64,000 bases of DNA, taken from contig NZ_JNYV01000001.1 in assembly GCF_000717275.1 (NCBI RefSeq), forward strand, positions 186,001-250,000. The letters are read 5' to 3'. Both the position numbers and the translations under genes were made by a program. This document shows positions 1 to 8,837 of this stretch, one piece after another. The stretch comes from Kitasatospora arboriphila. Its GTDB lineage: Bacteria; Actinomycetota; Actinomycetes; Mycobacteriales; Mycobacteriaceae. The stretch's first letter is position 1. Every line of letters starts with the position of its first letter. Below the pieces are notes generated by a model. It did not search any database. It was not told the DNA's origin and saw only the letters and a program-made list of their open reading frames with translations.

Positions 1-751
1 CACCCACCTGTGAGAGGTAGGTGTCAGGCGGGACGGAAGGCAGGAACGGGCCGCTCGGCTCGCCCCCGGCGAGCACATCGAGCATCGCCGCGGTATCCCG
101 TACCGAGCGGGAGACAACCCCTTGTACGGCGGCGCCGTGCATCGCCTCACCGATGGCTGGACCCATGGGGAGGAGCCCGCGGCCCGGCTTGAGACCGACT
201 AGTCCGCAGCAGGCGGCCGGGATCCGGATGGAGCCACCGCCGTCGTTGGCGCCGGCGACCGGAACAATGCCGGCAGCAACAGCCGCGGCGGATCCGCCCG
301 ACGAACCTCCAGGTGTCCGGGTCAGATCCCACGGGTTCCGCGCCGGTCCGAACAGTTCGGGCTCGGTGATCCCCTTGGCGCCGAACTCGGGGGTGTTCGT
401 CTTGCCGAAGATCACCAATCCGGCATCGAGCCATCGCTGAACCACGGTGGAATGCTCACCCGCGAGGACATTGACGAGTGATCGCGAACCGCTGCTACTG
501 GGCAGGCCGCCGTAGTCCTGAGCCAGGTCTTTGATCAGGAACGGGACGCCGCTGAATGGGCCCACCCGTTCATCGGCAACGTGGTCTTTGGCCTGCGAGT
601 TCATGAAGCGGACGATTGCATTGATCTGAGGGTTCACCTCATGTGCCCGCTGCTGCGCGATATCGAGGAGCTTGCCGGCCGTCACGTCACCGTCTTTGAC
701 GAGTTGAGCGAGTCCGAGTGCATCGAAGACCTGATACTCATCAAAGCGCAT
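1..751 (-). CDS. Amidase signature family enzyme, C-terminus cut by window edge
   Basis: Hydrolyses an amide bond; the substrate cannot be told. The first ~250 residues are visible, reading MRFDEYQVFD onward from an ATG at 751, and the gene runs off the left edge. The amidase-signature Ser-Ser-Lys triad is present: Lys74 in FLIKD, the cis-Ser at about 150 in the glycine/serine loop GGSSGGSA, and the nucleophile Ser174 in DGGGSIRIPA. Family members are usually 450-500 residues, so about half is missing here. The next gene (TetR) is co-oriented 57 bp upstream, so the two may be co-transcribed. Family call is firm; substrate is unknown. Confidence 0.9.
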   Translation of the reverse strand, partial: MRFDEYQVFDALGLAQLVKDGDVTAGKLLDIAQQRAHEVNPQINAIVRFMNSQAKDHVADERVGPFSGVPFLIKDLAQDYGGLPSSSGSRSLVNVLAGEHSTVVQRWLDAGLVIFGKTNTPEFGAKGITEPELFGPARNPWDLTRTPGGSSGGSAAAVAAGIVPVAGANDGGGSIRIPAACCGLVGLKPGRGLLPMGPAIGEAMHGAAVQGVVSRSVRDTAAMLDVLAGGEPSGPFLPSVPPDTYLSQVG

Positions 752-808
752 ACAGCGAACGATAGTTCCCCGCCGTCAAAGCCGGTCGGGTGGACAGGAC
801 AGCGATGT

Positions 809-1426
809 TCAGGAGTGATCCAGCGACTTCTCAGGGGGCCAACGGTTGGTGATCATACTGGTCATCTCGTCCACCCAGGTGTCGTCGAGGGCTGCGTCGC
901 TTCGGATGAGAATGCGAAAGATCGCAGTGCCCGCGACCACCTCGGCGAGCATGGGCAGATGGTCGTCGTCGCGGCGCTCTTGTCCGAACCGAGATTCGAA
1001 TGCCGTGAGATTCCCGCCCAATCGGGCGATCATCATGGCGTGCAGCTCAGGATCGGCGACGGTGTCCGCGATCAAACCCGGCAGTGCCAACCGCACCTCC
1101 GGTCTGTCGAAGATGACCCGGACCGTCTCGACCAGACCCCGTATCTCCGCGCGGATGTCGCCGGAACCATCGGGCGCGGATATCGATTCGGCGTACAACA
1201 CGGCTTCGTGAACGAGCTGCGCCTTGCCCGACCACCGGCGGTAGATGGCAGCAGTGGTGGTTCCGGCACGCGCAGCGATCGCCGACAGTGACAACGCGGA
1301 GTAGCCGGTCTGGAGGATCAGCTCGCGTGTGGCAGCGATGATCGCGGCATCGATCCTGCCGTCACGCGGCCGCCCGGGTGTGGACTGCGCAGACCTCTTG
1401 TTTTCACTGCGGCTTTCTGCTGTCAT
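809..1426 (-). CDS. TetR-family transcriptional regulator
   Basis: A 205-residue repressor. The N-terminal helix-turn-helix is clear (ALSLSAIAARAGTTTAAIYR, about residues 38-57), followed by a helical ligand domain of the TetR_C type. The ATG at 1426 is preferred over upstream in-frame starts because the residues before it are not TetR-like and would run through the operator. It is divergent from the gene at 1476, with a near-palindrome at 1444-1463 between them, so it probably controls itself and the oxidoreductase/PEP-enzyme set on the plus strand. Ligand unknown. Confidence 0.9.
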   Translation of the reverse strand: MTAESRSENKRSAQSTPGRPRDGRIDAAIIAATRELILQTGYSALSLSAIAARAGTTTAAIYRRWSGKAQLVHEAVLYAESISAPDGSGDIRAEIRGLVETVRVIFDRPEVRLALPGLIADTVADPELHAMMIARLGGNLTAFESRFGQERRDDDHLPMLAEVVAGTAIFRILIRSDAALDDTWVDEMTSMITNRWPPEKSLDHS

Positions 1427-1443
1427 GGCTTCACCATAGTTCC

Positions 1444-1463
1444 AATACGGTACGTATCGTATT
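1444..1463. promoter_or_regulatory. Probable TetR operator (near-palindrome)
   Basis: The 20-bp sequence AATACGGTACGTATCGTATT is its own reverse complement except for one mismatched symmetric pair. It lies in the 49-bp gap between the divergent tetR (start 1426) and the plus-strand gene (start 1476), where an autoregulating TetR would bind. Confidence 0.7.
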
Positions 1464-1475
1464 TGAGGAGAGCTA

Positions 1476-2591
1476 GTGCATCTGAGCCCGCTTGACGAGT
1501 TCCCCATTCACCAAACGCCCGCGCCCCTGACCTGGCCGGCTACGTCCGATCGAAACTTCTACGACCGGTCGTACTTCAACGTGCTCGACCGGGAAGGCCG
1601 TTTCATGGCCCTGACCGGTATCGGCTACTACCCACGCCTCGGCGTCAAGGACGCCTACTTCGTCGTTCGTCGCGGCGACACCCAGACCGCGGTGCACCTC
1701 AGCGACGCCATCGACGACGATCGCCTTCATCAGAACGTCAACGGCTACCGCCTCGATGTCATCGAGCCGCTACAGCAGGTGCATCTGACGTTGGCGCAGA
1801 CCGAAGGTATCTCTGCCGACCTCACCTGGCGCGGGCTGTTTCCCGCCGCGCTGGAGGAGCCGCACCAGATGCTCACCGATAGGCGGGTGACCTTGCAGGC
1901 GTCTCGCTTTGCGCAGGTCGGTTCGTGGCAGGGCTGGATCGATGTCGATGGCGAACGACTGGAAGTCAGTCACGACAGCAGTGTGGCGAGCCGTGATCGC
2001 TCGTGGGGCATCCGACCTGTCGGCGAGGCCGAGCCGGCCGGTCGGCCAGACGATTCGTTCCGTGGAATGTGGTGGCTGTACCTGCCGTTGGCGTTCGACG
2101 ACTACCAGCTGTTCTTGATCCTGCAGGAAGATCCCGATGGCCACCGCAGCCTGTACGACTGCACACGTAGGTGGCGGGACGGTCGCGTCGAGCAGCTCGA
2201 CGGAGTTCGGGTGAACATTGATTACCAGCCCGGCACAAGAATCCCTCGGAGCGCCCATGTGGAGTTCATGAACCGCGCCGGAGACAAGATCGAGTTGGAC
2301 GTCGAGTCAAAGCTGTTTGCTCCCATCGCTTTCGGGTCGGGCTACGGTGGCGACTCCTCGTGGGCACACGGCAGCTGGAAGGGTGCACCATTCGCTGAAC
2401 GCGTCGACTTCGACCTGACGGATCCAGACGTGATGGCCCGGGCGCCGTTCAGTCTCATCGACCATGTCGGCAAGGCCGTGTGTACCGAAGCTGACGGATC
2501 GGTTCGCGAGGGCGCGGGTCTGTTCGAGCACGGCATCATCGGGCCGCACCACCCGTCGGGATTCTCCGACTGGACCGACGCGGCGAGCTAG
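1476..2591 (+). CDS. Conserved hypothetical protein, possible lipocalin/hydratase-like beta protein
   Basis: A 371-residue soluble protein with no signal peptide or membrane helix. It is rich in aromatic residues and short beta-type segments (for example MWWLYLPLAFDDYQLFLILQ), with repeated SRDRSWGIR-like and HGSWKG motifs. This layout recalls the paired DUF7064/DUF7065 or CrtC-like lipocalin-fold proteins of actinobacteria, but that is recall, not a search. The start is a GTG with GAGGAG just upstream. The stop overlaps the GTG of the next gene (TAGTG), so the two are translationally coupled. Context suggests metabolism of a hydrophobic small molecule; no reaction can be assigned. Confidence 0.75.
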   Translation: MHLSPLDEFPIHQTPAPLTWPATSDRNFYDRSYFNVLDREGRFMALTGIGYYPRLGVKDAYFVVRRGDTQTAVHLSDAIDDDRLHQNVNGYRLDVIEPLQQVHLTLAQTEGISADLTWRGLFPAALEEPHQMLTDRRVTLQASRFAQVGSWQGWIDVDGERLEVSHDSSVASRDRSWGIRPVGEAEPAGRPDDSFRGMWWLYLPLAFDDYQLFLILQEDPDGHRSLYDCTRRWRDGRVEQLDGVRVNIDYQPGTRIPRSAHVEFMNRAGDKIELDVESKLFAPIAFGSGYGGDSSWAHGSWKGAPFAERVDFDLTDPDVMARAPFSLIDHVGKAVCTEADGSVREGAGLFEHGIIGPHHPSGFSDWTDAAS

Positions 2592-3598
2592 TGCCAGGTA
2601 TGAAGATCATGACAGCGCTGTTCGGGCCAACCGATGCACTCGAACGGGCGGAAGTGCTCAAGGAAGCCGGCGCATCAGGCGTGTTCACCTTCGAAGGACC
2701 GTTCGACGTCTTCACCCCGCTGGTGCTGGCATCGTCGGTGAAGAATCTCGACGTCATGTCGAACGTTGCGATTGCATTCCCTCGCAATCCGATTCAGCTC
2801 GCCCATCAGGCCAATGACCTACAGCTGATCAGCGAAGGGCGCTTCATCCTGGGTCTGGGCACGCAGGTTCGCGCGCAGATCGAGAAGCGTTATGGAGTCG
2901 AGTTCGATCATCCGGTCGCACGGATGAAGGAATTGGTGGGGGCGCTGCGAGCCATTTTTGCCACGTGGAATGAGGGTGAACGACTCGACTTCCGCGGCGA
3001 GTACTACCGGCACACCTTGATGACGCCGACCTTTGTACCCGGCCCGAACCCGTTCGGTCCGCCGCCGATCTATCTCGGCGCGCTCGGACCCCGGTTGACC
3101 AGGGCCACTGCAGAAGTGGCCGATGGCTTGTTGGTGATGCCTTTCGGATCGAAGCGGTTCCTCCACGAGTCGACACTGCCCGCAGTGCGCGAGGGATTGA
3201 CTGCTGCAGGCCGCAGCGAGAGCGAATTCGAGGTGGTACCCGAGATCATCGTGTCGGTGGATACCGGCCGCGACGACGATCATGCCTCCACTCGGATGTT
3301 GCTGGCGTTCTACGGTTCCACACCGGCGTACCGGCCGGTTCTCGACGCCCACGGATGGGGCGATCTGCAACCAGAACTGAATGCGATGTCCAAGCAAGGC
3401 CGCTGGCAAGAGATGGCCACGCTGATCGACGACGAGATACTGCACACCATTGCCGCGTGTGGCAGCCCATCCGAGGTGGCTGCGCACATCCGCGACCGGG
3501 TCGACGGTGTCTCCGACCGGATCTGCCTCTACCAACCGGGCCCCATCGAGGTCGACGCGCTCGCGGAGATCGTGGACGAATTGGGAGGATCGTCGTGA
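2591..3598 (+). CDS. LLM-class (luciferase-like) flavin/F420-dependent oxidoreductase
   Basis: A 335-residue TIM-barrel oxidoreductase of the bacterial luciferase superfamily, in the subgroup usually annotated F420-dependent in mycobacteria. Visible family marks are VMSNVAIAFPRNPIQLAHQA, LISEGRFILGLGTQ (about residues 77-90), the IYLGALGPRLTRATAEVADG loop (about 160-179) and a C-terminal GSPSEVAAHI segment. It starts at a GTG overlapping the upstream stop by one base, and its own stop overlaps the next GTG, so the three genes form one operon. The cofactor (F420 or FMN) cannot be settled from sequence alone. Confidence 0.88.
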   Translation: MPGMKIMTALFGPTDALERAEVLKEAGASGVFTFEGPFDVFTPLVLASSVKNLDVMSNVAIAFPRNPIQLAHQANDLQLISEGRFILGLGTQVRAQIEKRYGVEFDHPVARMKELVGALRAIFATWNEGERLDFRGEYYRHTLMTPTFVPGPNPFGPPPIYLGALGPRLTRATAEVADGLLVMPFGSKRFLHESTLPAVREGLTAAGRSESEFEVVPEIIVSVDTGRDDDHASTRMLLAFYGSTPAYRPVLDAHGWGDLQPELNAMSKQGRWQEMATLIDDEILHTIAACGSPSEVAAHIRDRVDGVSDRICLYQPGPIEVDALAEIVDELGGSS

Positions 3599-5973
3599 CG
3601 TTGACCGCGGTCGAGTTCGACGAGGTCTTTGACGGTCGTTACGGCGGAAAAGCGGCCGGTCTCGCGCAGTTGCGCCGGTTGGGACTTGCTGTGCCGGTGG
3701 GATTTGTCATCGCTGACGCTTCCGAGCAGATCGCCGTCGATGATGTGGCTGAACGCTTTTCGCAGATGGCATCGGCAGGTGCGACTCCGGTGGCCGTGAG
3801 GTCCTCGGCAGTCGGCGAAGACGGCGACGACCAATCCTTTGCAGGACAGTACGACACCGTGCTGGGTGTCGACTCCGTCGAAGCATTTGCTGCGGCTGTT
3901 CACACGTGTGCGGCGTCGGTTCATTCCGGACGGGCGTCTTCCTACAGTGGACAGACCGCGGCCACAATGCATCTGGTGGTGCAGCACATGGTCGATGCGC
4001 GAGCCGCAGGCGTCGTGTTCACAGCAGATCCGGCCACCGGCCGGCGCGACCTCATGGTGATCGATGCCATCGCCGGGCTCGGCGAGGCGCTTGTCGACGG
4101 GTCGGCGTCCCCAGACCACATCGTTGTGGATTCCGAGGGCAACCCCGCCGTTCGTGAGGTTGGTGAGACGCCGGTTCTGTCGTCCGACGAAATCTCGGAC
4201 ATCCGGGCGGGCGCCCTGCGCGCTGTCGAACATTGGGCGAAACCGATGGATCTCGAGTGGGCCATCGACCGATCGGGGAAGCTCTGGTGGCTTCAGGCTC
4301 GTCCTATCACCACTCTGCCCGGCGATCTGGGCGAGATGGATTCGCCACTCGCGGGTGCAGACCATGTGTACACCCGCTGCAACATCGGCGAGATGATGCC
4401 CGGGGCGTTCTGCCCGTTGACTGCTTCGGTCTCCGGTTTTGCCATCGACTACGCGATGCAGATGACGCAGGTGGTGGCGCGAGCGCAGCCGAAGTACGAG
4501 AAGCCGTGGCTGCAGGTCGGCTACTTTCAGGGCCACATGTTTTTGAACCTGACCGAGGGCACCGGTCTGAGCTCGGGGATACTGGGCAATTCGCTTGAAC
4601 AATTCTCCACCTCGATCTGCGGTCGGGTGGTTGACGAGTTGAAACCGAAACCACCAAAGCCGTTCTTGCACAGACTGGTCAACACCGTGCGGCTCACCAC
4701 GTACGCGTTGTCTGCCGGGCCCGCGATCCGGCGATTGAAGGATCAGATCGCCGAGTTCGAGGTGCCGACCGGTGATGACCCTCGGCAGGTGTTGCGGCAG
4801 CTCGAATCCGGGGTGGAACAGTACTGCGACATCACCTTGACCCATGTGCGATCGTCGTCGCGCGCGGCGGTCGCCGCGAACGTCCTCGAGAGCGTCTTGA
4901 TGAGACAAGCAGTCAAAAAAGGGCGCAGCGAAGACGAGGGTCGCGCCGAGGCGACCAGGCTCATGGCCGGCGCGTCCGATGTCGAGAGCGCGCTCATGCT
5001 GGAAGAGCTCGACTCGGTGGTACACACCATCGCGGCCGACGACGTGGCTGCCATGAAGTTCTTGGCGGGGGAGCCGGGTGCCGCGGTCGGGGAGTTGTGT
5101 GCCACCGGCAGCGCGGCCGGGATGGCATTGGAGAAGTTCCTGGAGCGCCACGGCCACCGTGGATATCGCGAGCTGTGCATGCGCGATGCGTCGTGGGCCG
5201 AGGACCCGGAAGGGCTGGGTGCGATGATGCAGGTGATGGTGCGTTCCGCGCTTGATCCGTCCGACCGCGGGTCGGCCAAGAGCCGGCCCGAAGTGCCCAG
5301 CGCAGCGTCCATCAGACTTCTCGCCAGGTTGGCGCAGGGAGGCGCACGAGGGCGCGAGGAGACCAAATCGAAGATGGCGCTGATGGCGCATTCGCTCAAG
5401 CTGGGCTACCGGCATCTGGGCGAGGTGCTGGCCGCGGCCGGGCGACTGCCTGATTCGGATCTCGTGTTCTTCTTCGACCGGGCAGAACTGAACCGCGTCG
5501 TCGATTCCGGCGATATCGGCGATCTTCTGCATCGAGCGGTCGAGCGTCGGCAGGCGCTGGCATTCCAGGACTCGCTGGAGTTCGCCGACGTGTCTGTCGG
5601 GCGGCCGACACCGCTCATCGTCCGGCCTCAGCGGGGTGTCACCGACAACGAGATCATCGGCCGCCCGGCGAGTCGCGGGACTGTCGAAGGCGTTGTGCGC
5701 GTGGCCAGATCGATCGTCGACGCGCGCGACGTGCAACGCGGAGAGATCTTGGTCGCACCGGTCACCGACGTCGGTTGGACACCGTACTTCACCGTGATCG
5801 CTGCACTTGTCACCGATATCGGCAGCTCCGTGTCCCATGGGGCTGTGGTGGCGCGCGAGTACGGTTTACCGTGCGTCGTCAACACCTTGGTGGCCACGCA
5901 GTCGTTGAAGACCGGTGACCGTGTTCGCGTGGATGGTGACCGAGGGGTGGTGACGCGACTGGACCAGGCATGA
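3595..5973 (+). CDS. PEP synthase/PPDK-like enzyme (PEP-utilising, rifampin-phosphotransferase-like layout)
   Basis: A 792-residue, three-part enzyme that moves phosphate through a phosphohistidine. Residues ~1-245 are the PPDK/PEP-synthase ATP-binding domain (GGKAAGLAQL, AVRSSAVGEDG, then MDLEWAID and LQARPITTL). A long middle domain begins with YTRCNIGEMMPGAFCPLT. The C-terminal mobile domain carries the phosphohistidine loop GSSVSHGAVVAREYG, with the active His at about 748. The GTG at 3595 is used because upstream in-frame sequence is an out-of-frame shadow of the LLM gene. Rifampin phosphotransferase has the same order, but so do PEP synthases and uncharacterised paralogues, so the acceptor is open. 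Last gene of the TetR-linked operon. Confidence 0.85.
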   Translation: MTLTAVEFDEVFDGRYGGKAAGLAQLRRLGLAVPVGFVIADASEQIAVDDVAERFSQMASAGATPVAVRSSAVGEDGDDQSFAGQYDTVLGVDSVEAFAAAVHTCAASVHSGRASSYSGQTAATMHLVVQHMVDARAAGVVFTADPATGRRDLMVIDAIAGLGEALVDGSASPDHIVVDSEGNPAVREVGETPVLSSDEISDIRAGALRAVEHWAKPMDLEWAIDRSGKLWWLQARPITTLPGDLGEMDSPLAGADHVYTRCNIGEMMPGAFCPLTASVSGFAIDYAMQMTQVVARAQPKYEKPWLQVGYFQGHMFLNLTEGTGLSSGILGNSLEQFSTSICGRVVDELKPKPPKPFLHRLVNTVRLTTYALSAGPAIRRLKDQIAEFEVPTGDDPRQVLRQLESGVEQYCDITLTHVRSSSRAAVAANVLESVLMRQAVKKGRSEDEGRAEATRLMAGASDVESALMLEELDSVVHTIAADDVAAMKFLAGEPGAAVGELCATGSAAGMALEKFLERHGHRGYRELCMRDASWAEDPEGLGAMMQVMVRSALDPSDRGSAKSRPEVPSAASIRLLARLAQGGARGREETKSKMALMAHSLKLGYRHLGEVLAAAGRLPDSDLVFFFDRAELNRVVDSGDIGDLLHRAVERRQALAFQDSLEFADVSVGRPTPLIVRPQRGVTDNEIIGRPASRGTVEGVVRVARSIVDARDVQRGEILVAPVTDVGWTPYFTVIAALVTDIGSSVSHGAVVAREYGLPCVVNTLVATQSLKTGDRVRVDGDRGVVTRLDQA

Positions 5974-6158
5974 CTCCGACTACATGCGAAGCGAACGCGC
6001 CACGAAATACCGAACACCGCTTCGTCAACTCACAGAACGTATTTCACTTGCTGCCTTGATTCGTCGGCCCACGATCGTCGCAACCTCTACAGTGAGACGT
6101 AGCGCACAGTAGTGGGTTGTTGACCGCACCCCACGCCCAACAACACCAGGGATACGCA

Positions 6159-7766
6159 ATGACAGTTGCTGCAGAATCGTCCAGCAAGCTTCTCGACGAA
6201 CCATTGCGTTCCAGCCGCAACACCTGGAACAACCAGGTGCGACGACATGCTCACATGACGCCAGAACAGGTTGCTGTCAAGTATCTCGACACCGCGACCA
6301 CCTGGCGTGAACTCGACGACCGGTCGCGTCGGTTTGCCGCAGCGTTGCAACGCCACGGCGTCCAGTTCGGCGATCGCGTCCTGATGGCGCTGCTCAACCG
6401 CACCGAGTATGTCGAAGCTGTCCTGGGGGCAAATCTGATCGGCGCGATCCCGGTACCGGTCAACATTCGCATGAGCCCGGCCGAGGTGGGTTTTCTGGTT
6501 GAAAATAGTGGCGCCACAGTACTTCTCACCGAGAACCTGCTCGTGCCGCTCGCTGATGCGGTCCGAGCGTCCACCGGAACCATCGACACCACCATCGTCG
6601 TCGACGCTGCCGCCGACAGCGTCGATCACCTTGACTACGAAGAGCTGCTCGCACAGGATCCTATGGATCTCGTCGAGGTCGATGTCCCCGAAGATACCGT
6701 CGCACTCATCATGTACACCTCGGGGACAACTGGAAAGCCAAAAGGCGCCATGTTGACCCACGCGAACTTGCAATCCCAGGCGATGACCACCATCAATGCG
6801 TCCGATGGCCAACCGGGCGACATAGCCTCGGTCGTGCCTCCGATCTTTCATATCGCAGGCATCGCGGCCTTCGCCCCGGTCTTTTATCGGGGCATCCAGG
6901 CAGTGATCCATCCGCTCGGCGCGTTTGATCCAAACGACATGCTCGACACCTTGGAGCGCGAAGGCATCACTTCGGTGTTCATGGTGCCGGCCCAGTGGCA
7001 GGCAGTATGCGCCGCGCAGCGAGCCAAACCCCGCGACCTCAAACTGCGGGCGATCAGCTGGGGAGCGGCCCCCGCTCCCGATACCGTGCTTCGCGAGATG
7101 AATGAGCTGTTCCCCGAGGCACTGAACATGACCGCGTTCGGTCAGACCGAGATGTCCCCGGTCACAACGCTTCTCGAAGGTCAAGACGCCATCCGGAAGA
7201 TCGGTTCGGTTGGCAAAGTCGTGCCGGCGGTGACGGCTCGGATCGTCGACCCACTGATGGAAGACGTCAAACAGGGCGAAGTCGGCGAAATTGTTTATCG
7301 CGGACCCAATTTGATGAAGGGTTACTGGCAGAATCCTGAGGCTACGGCAGAGGCGTTCCGGGGTGGGTGGTTCCACTCCGGCGATCTGGTCCGGCAGGAT
7401 GACGAGGGCTTTCTCTATGTCGTCGACCGAGCCAAAGACATGATCATCTCTGGTGGCGAGAACATTTACTGCGCCGAGGTCGAGAACGCACTCTATAGTC
7501 ACCCCGCAATCGCCGAAGCCGCCATCATCGGCCGGGCCGACGCGAAGTGGGGTGAGGTCCCGGTAGCAGTCGTGGTCCTGGCCGCAGGTACGGAGTCGCT
7601 CACCCTCGATGAGCTCGGACCTCACCTCGACGAGAACCTGGCGCGCTTCAAACACCCGAAAGACCTCATTGTTGTCGACGAACTGCCACGCAATCCTGGT
7701 GGCAAGGTCGTCAAACCCAAGCTCCGCGCAGCATACGGCAGTAAAGACGAAGGATTGGTTCACTGA
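6159..7766 (+). CDS. fadD5: Fatty-acid-CoA ligase, FadD5 type
   Basis: Activates a carboxylic acid, probably a fatty or steroid-side-chain acid, to its CoA ester through an acyl-adenylate. The 535-residue protein shows the ANL hallmarks: AMP loop MYTSGTTGKPKGA (about residue 185), AFGQTEMSP, HSGDLVRQDDEGF, the hinge DRAKDMIISGGENIYCAEVE, and the C-terminal catalytic Lys in PRNPGGKVVK. By recall it aligns closely along its length with mycobacterial FadD5. The ATG at 6159 is preferred to a TTG at 6117. The gene stands alone 185 bp after the PEP enzyme, not beside an mce locus as in M. tuberculosis. Confidence 0.9.
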   Translation: MTVAAESSSKLLDEPLRSSRNTWNNQVRRHAHMTPEQVAVKYLDTATTWRELDDRSRRFAAALQRHGVQFGDRVLMALLNRTEYVEAVLGANLIGAIPVPVNIRMSPAEVGFLVENSGATVLLTENLLVPLADAVRASTGTIDTTIVVDAAADSVDHLDYEELLAQDPMDLVEVDVPEDTVALIMYTSGTTGKPKGAMLTHANLQSQAMTTINASDGQPGDIASVVPPIFHIAGIAAFAPVFYRGIQAVIHPLGAFDPNDMLDTLEREGITSVFMVPAQWQAVCAAQRAKPRDLKLRAISWGAAPAPDTVLREMNELFPEALNMTAFGQTEMSPVTTLLEGQDAIRKIGSVGKVVPAVTARIVDPLMEDVKQGEVGEIVYRGPNLMKGYWQNPEATAEAFRGGWFHSGDLVRQDDEGFLYVVDRAKDMIISGGENIYCAEVENALYSHPAIAEAAIIGRADAKWGEVPVAVVVLAAGTESLTLDELGPHLDENLARFKHPKDLIVVDELPRNPGGKVVKPKLRAAYGSKDEGLVH

Positions 7767-7839
7767 CGCCGACAAGCATTGGCTCTTGACCGGAGCGGCT
7801 CGCGTCCGCACCTGACGGTTTGGGCCGTAGCCGGCTGTC

Positions 7840-8691
7840 TCATGCTTGGGAGTGGTCAGTGGTGAAGGCGAGTTCTCTGCCGGCCTCGAAGTCAGCGGTC
7901 AGGGCACTGACTTTGGCGGTCGCGTAGTCGTAGGAGTCGGAGCCGAGCAGTTGACGCAAGGGCCCGTCGTTCGAAGCCGTAATTGCGATGATGGCGGCCG
8001 CCCCCTTGACCGGGTCGCCGAGTTGGCTGCCCTGGAGCCCGAGGTGGTTGTGCGTCATCTCCCGGATCGATTCGTAGCCCTGCGTGGTGGTTTCGGGAAG
8101 AGCCAGCGAATCGGTTGTCAGGAAGTCGGTACGGAAGTAGCCGGGTTCGATGATGGTGACCTTACCCCCGAACTCCGAAACCTCCGCTGCCAGAGACTCA
8201 CTCAGCCCCTCGAGCGCGAACTTTCCGGCGCAGTAGAGCCCCCAGCCCGGCATCGCGGTCAGACCGAGCACCGAGGAAACGTTGATGATGTGTCCGCCGT
8301 GTCGGGAACGGAAGATCGGCAAGACCGACCGCAGGACGTTCCACACTCCGAAGACCTGTACGTCGAACATCTGGCGTGCGGCGTGGTCTGTCGTCTCTTC
8401 CACTGCGGCGAGGTAGCCGTATCCGGCATTGTTCACGACGACGTCGAGTCCGTCGAAGCGATCGATGGTTCGGCGAACCGCCGCATCGACGGCGTCCGCG
8501 GCAGTGAGATCGAGGGCAACCGCGAGGAGCCGGTCCGTGTTGACGCCGTCCAGGGCGCGGAGGAGCCGATCGGTGGAACGGGTCGTGGCGGCCACGTTGT
8601 CGCCACGTTCGAGAAGTTGTTTGACCAGTTCCAGTCCGAGTCCGCGGGAAGTGCCGGTTACAAACCAGGTGGTGGGGGTGGTGGCGGTCAT
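7840..8691 (-). CDS. Short-chain dehydrogenase/reductase
   Basis: NAD(P)-dependent oxidoreductase of 283 residues with the classical SDR set: TGTSRGLG (12-19), NNAG (87-90), Ser139/Ser140, and Tyr153-x3-Lys157 in YCAGK. The Arg in the glycine loop and the ATTRS segment after beta-2 fit NADP(H). The ATG at 8691 precedes MTATTPTTWFVTG; longer starts add non-SDR sequence. It is divergent from the XRE regulator at 8838, a pairing often seen where the regulator controls the SDR. Substrate unknown. Confidence 0.88.
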   Translation of the reverse strand: MTATTPTTWFVTGTSRGLGLELVKQLLERGDNVAATTRSTDRLLRALDGVNTDRLLAVALDLTAADAVDAAVRRTIDRFDGLDVVVNNAGYGYLAAVEETTDHAARQMFDVQVFGVWNVLRSVLPIFRSRHGGHIINVSSVLGLTAMPGWGLYCAGKFALEGLSESLAAEVSEFGGKVTIIEPGYFRTDFLTTDSLALPETTTQGYESIREMTHNHLGLQGSQLGDPVKGAAAIIAITASNDGPLRQLLGSDSYDYATAKVSALTADFEAGRELAFTTDHSQA

Positions 8692-8837
8692 GTCACTCCT
8701 TGTGTGAGGGCCGGTGCGAAACGATGGTTTTCGTTGGGTGTCTCCAGTCTTGGCGCCTACGAGACGTTTGAGCAGTGCATATCCAGCCCTGGCTGACCTG
8801 GGATAGGCGAACATAGGACTGCGCGACCCAGGTGTAG

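Noticed and set aside
3355..3594. N-terminal extension of the PEP enzyme
   Set aside because: It overlaps the LLM gene in another frame and is Arg/Pro-rich nonsense; the GTG at 3595 gives the normal GGKAAGLAQL start.
3529..5838. 769-residue minus-strand open frame opposite the PEP enzyme
   Set aside because: It mirrors the plus-strand gene in high-GC sequence, has no family motif and no ribosome site. Similar shadows opposite fadD5, ABC1, ugpB, P450 and the ter genes were dropped for the same reason.
3595..5973. Naming this gene rifampin phosphotransferase outright
   Set aside because: The domain order fits, but so does that of PEP synthase paralogues; acceptor residues cannot be judged without alignment.
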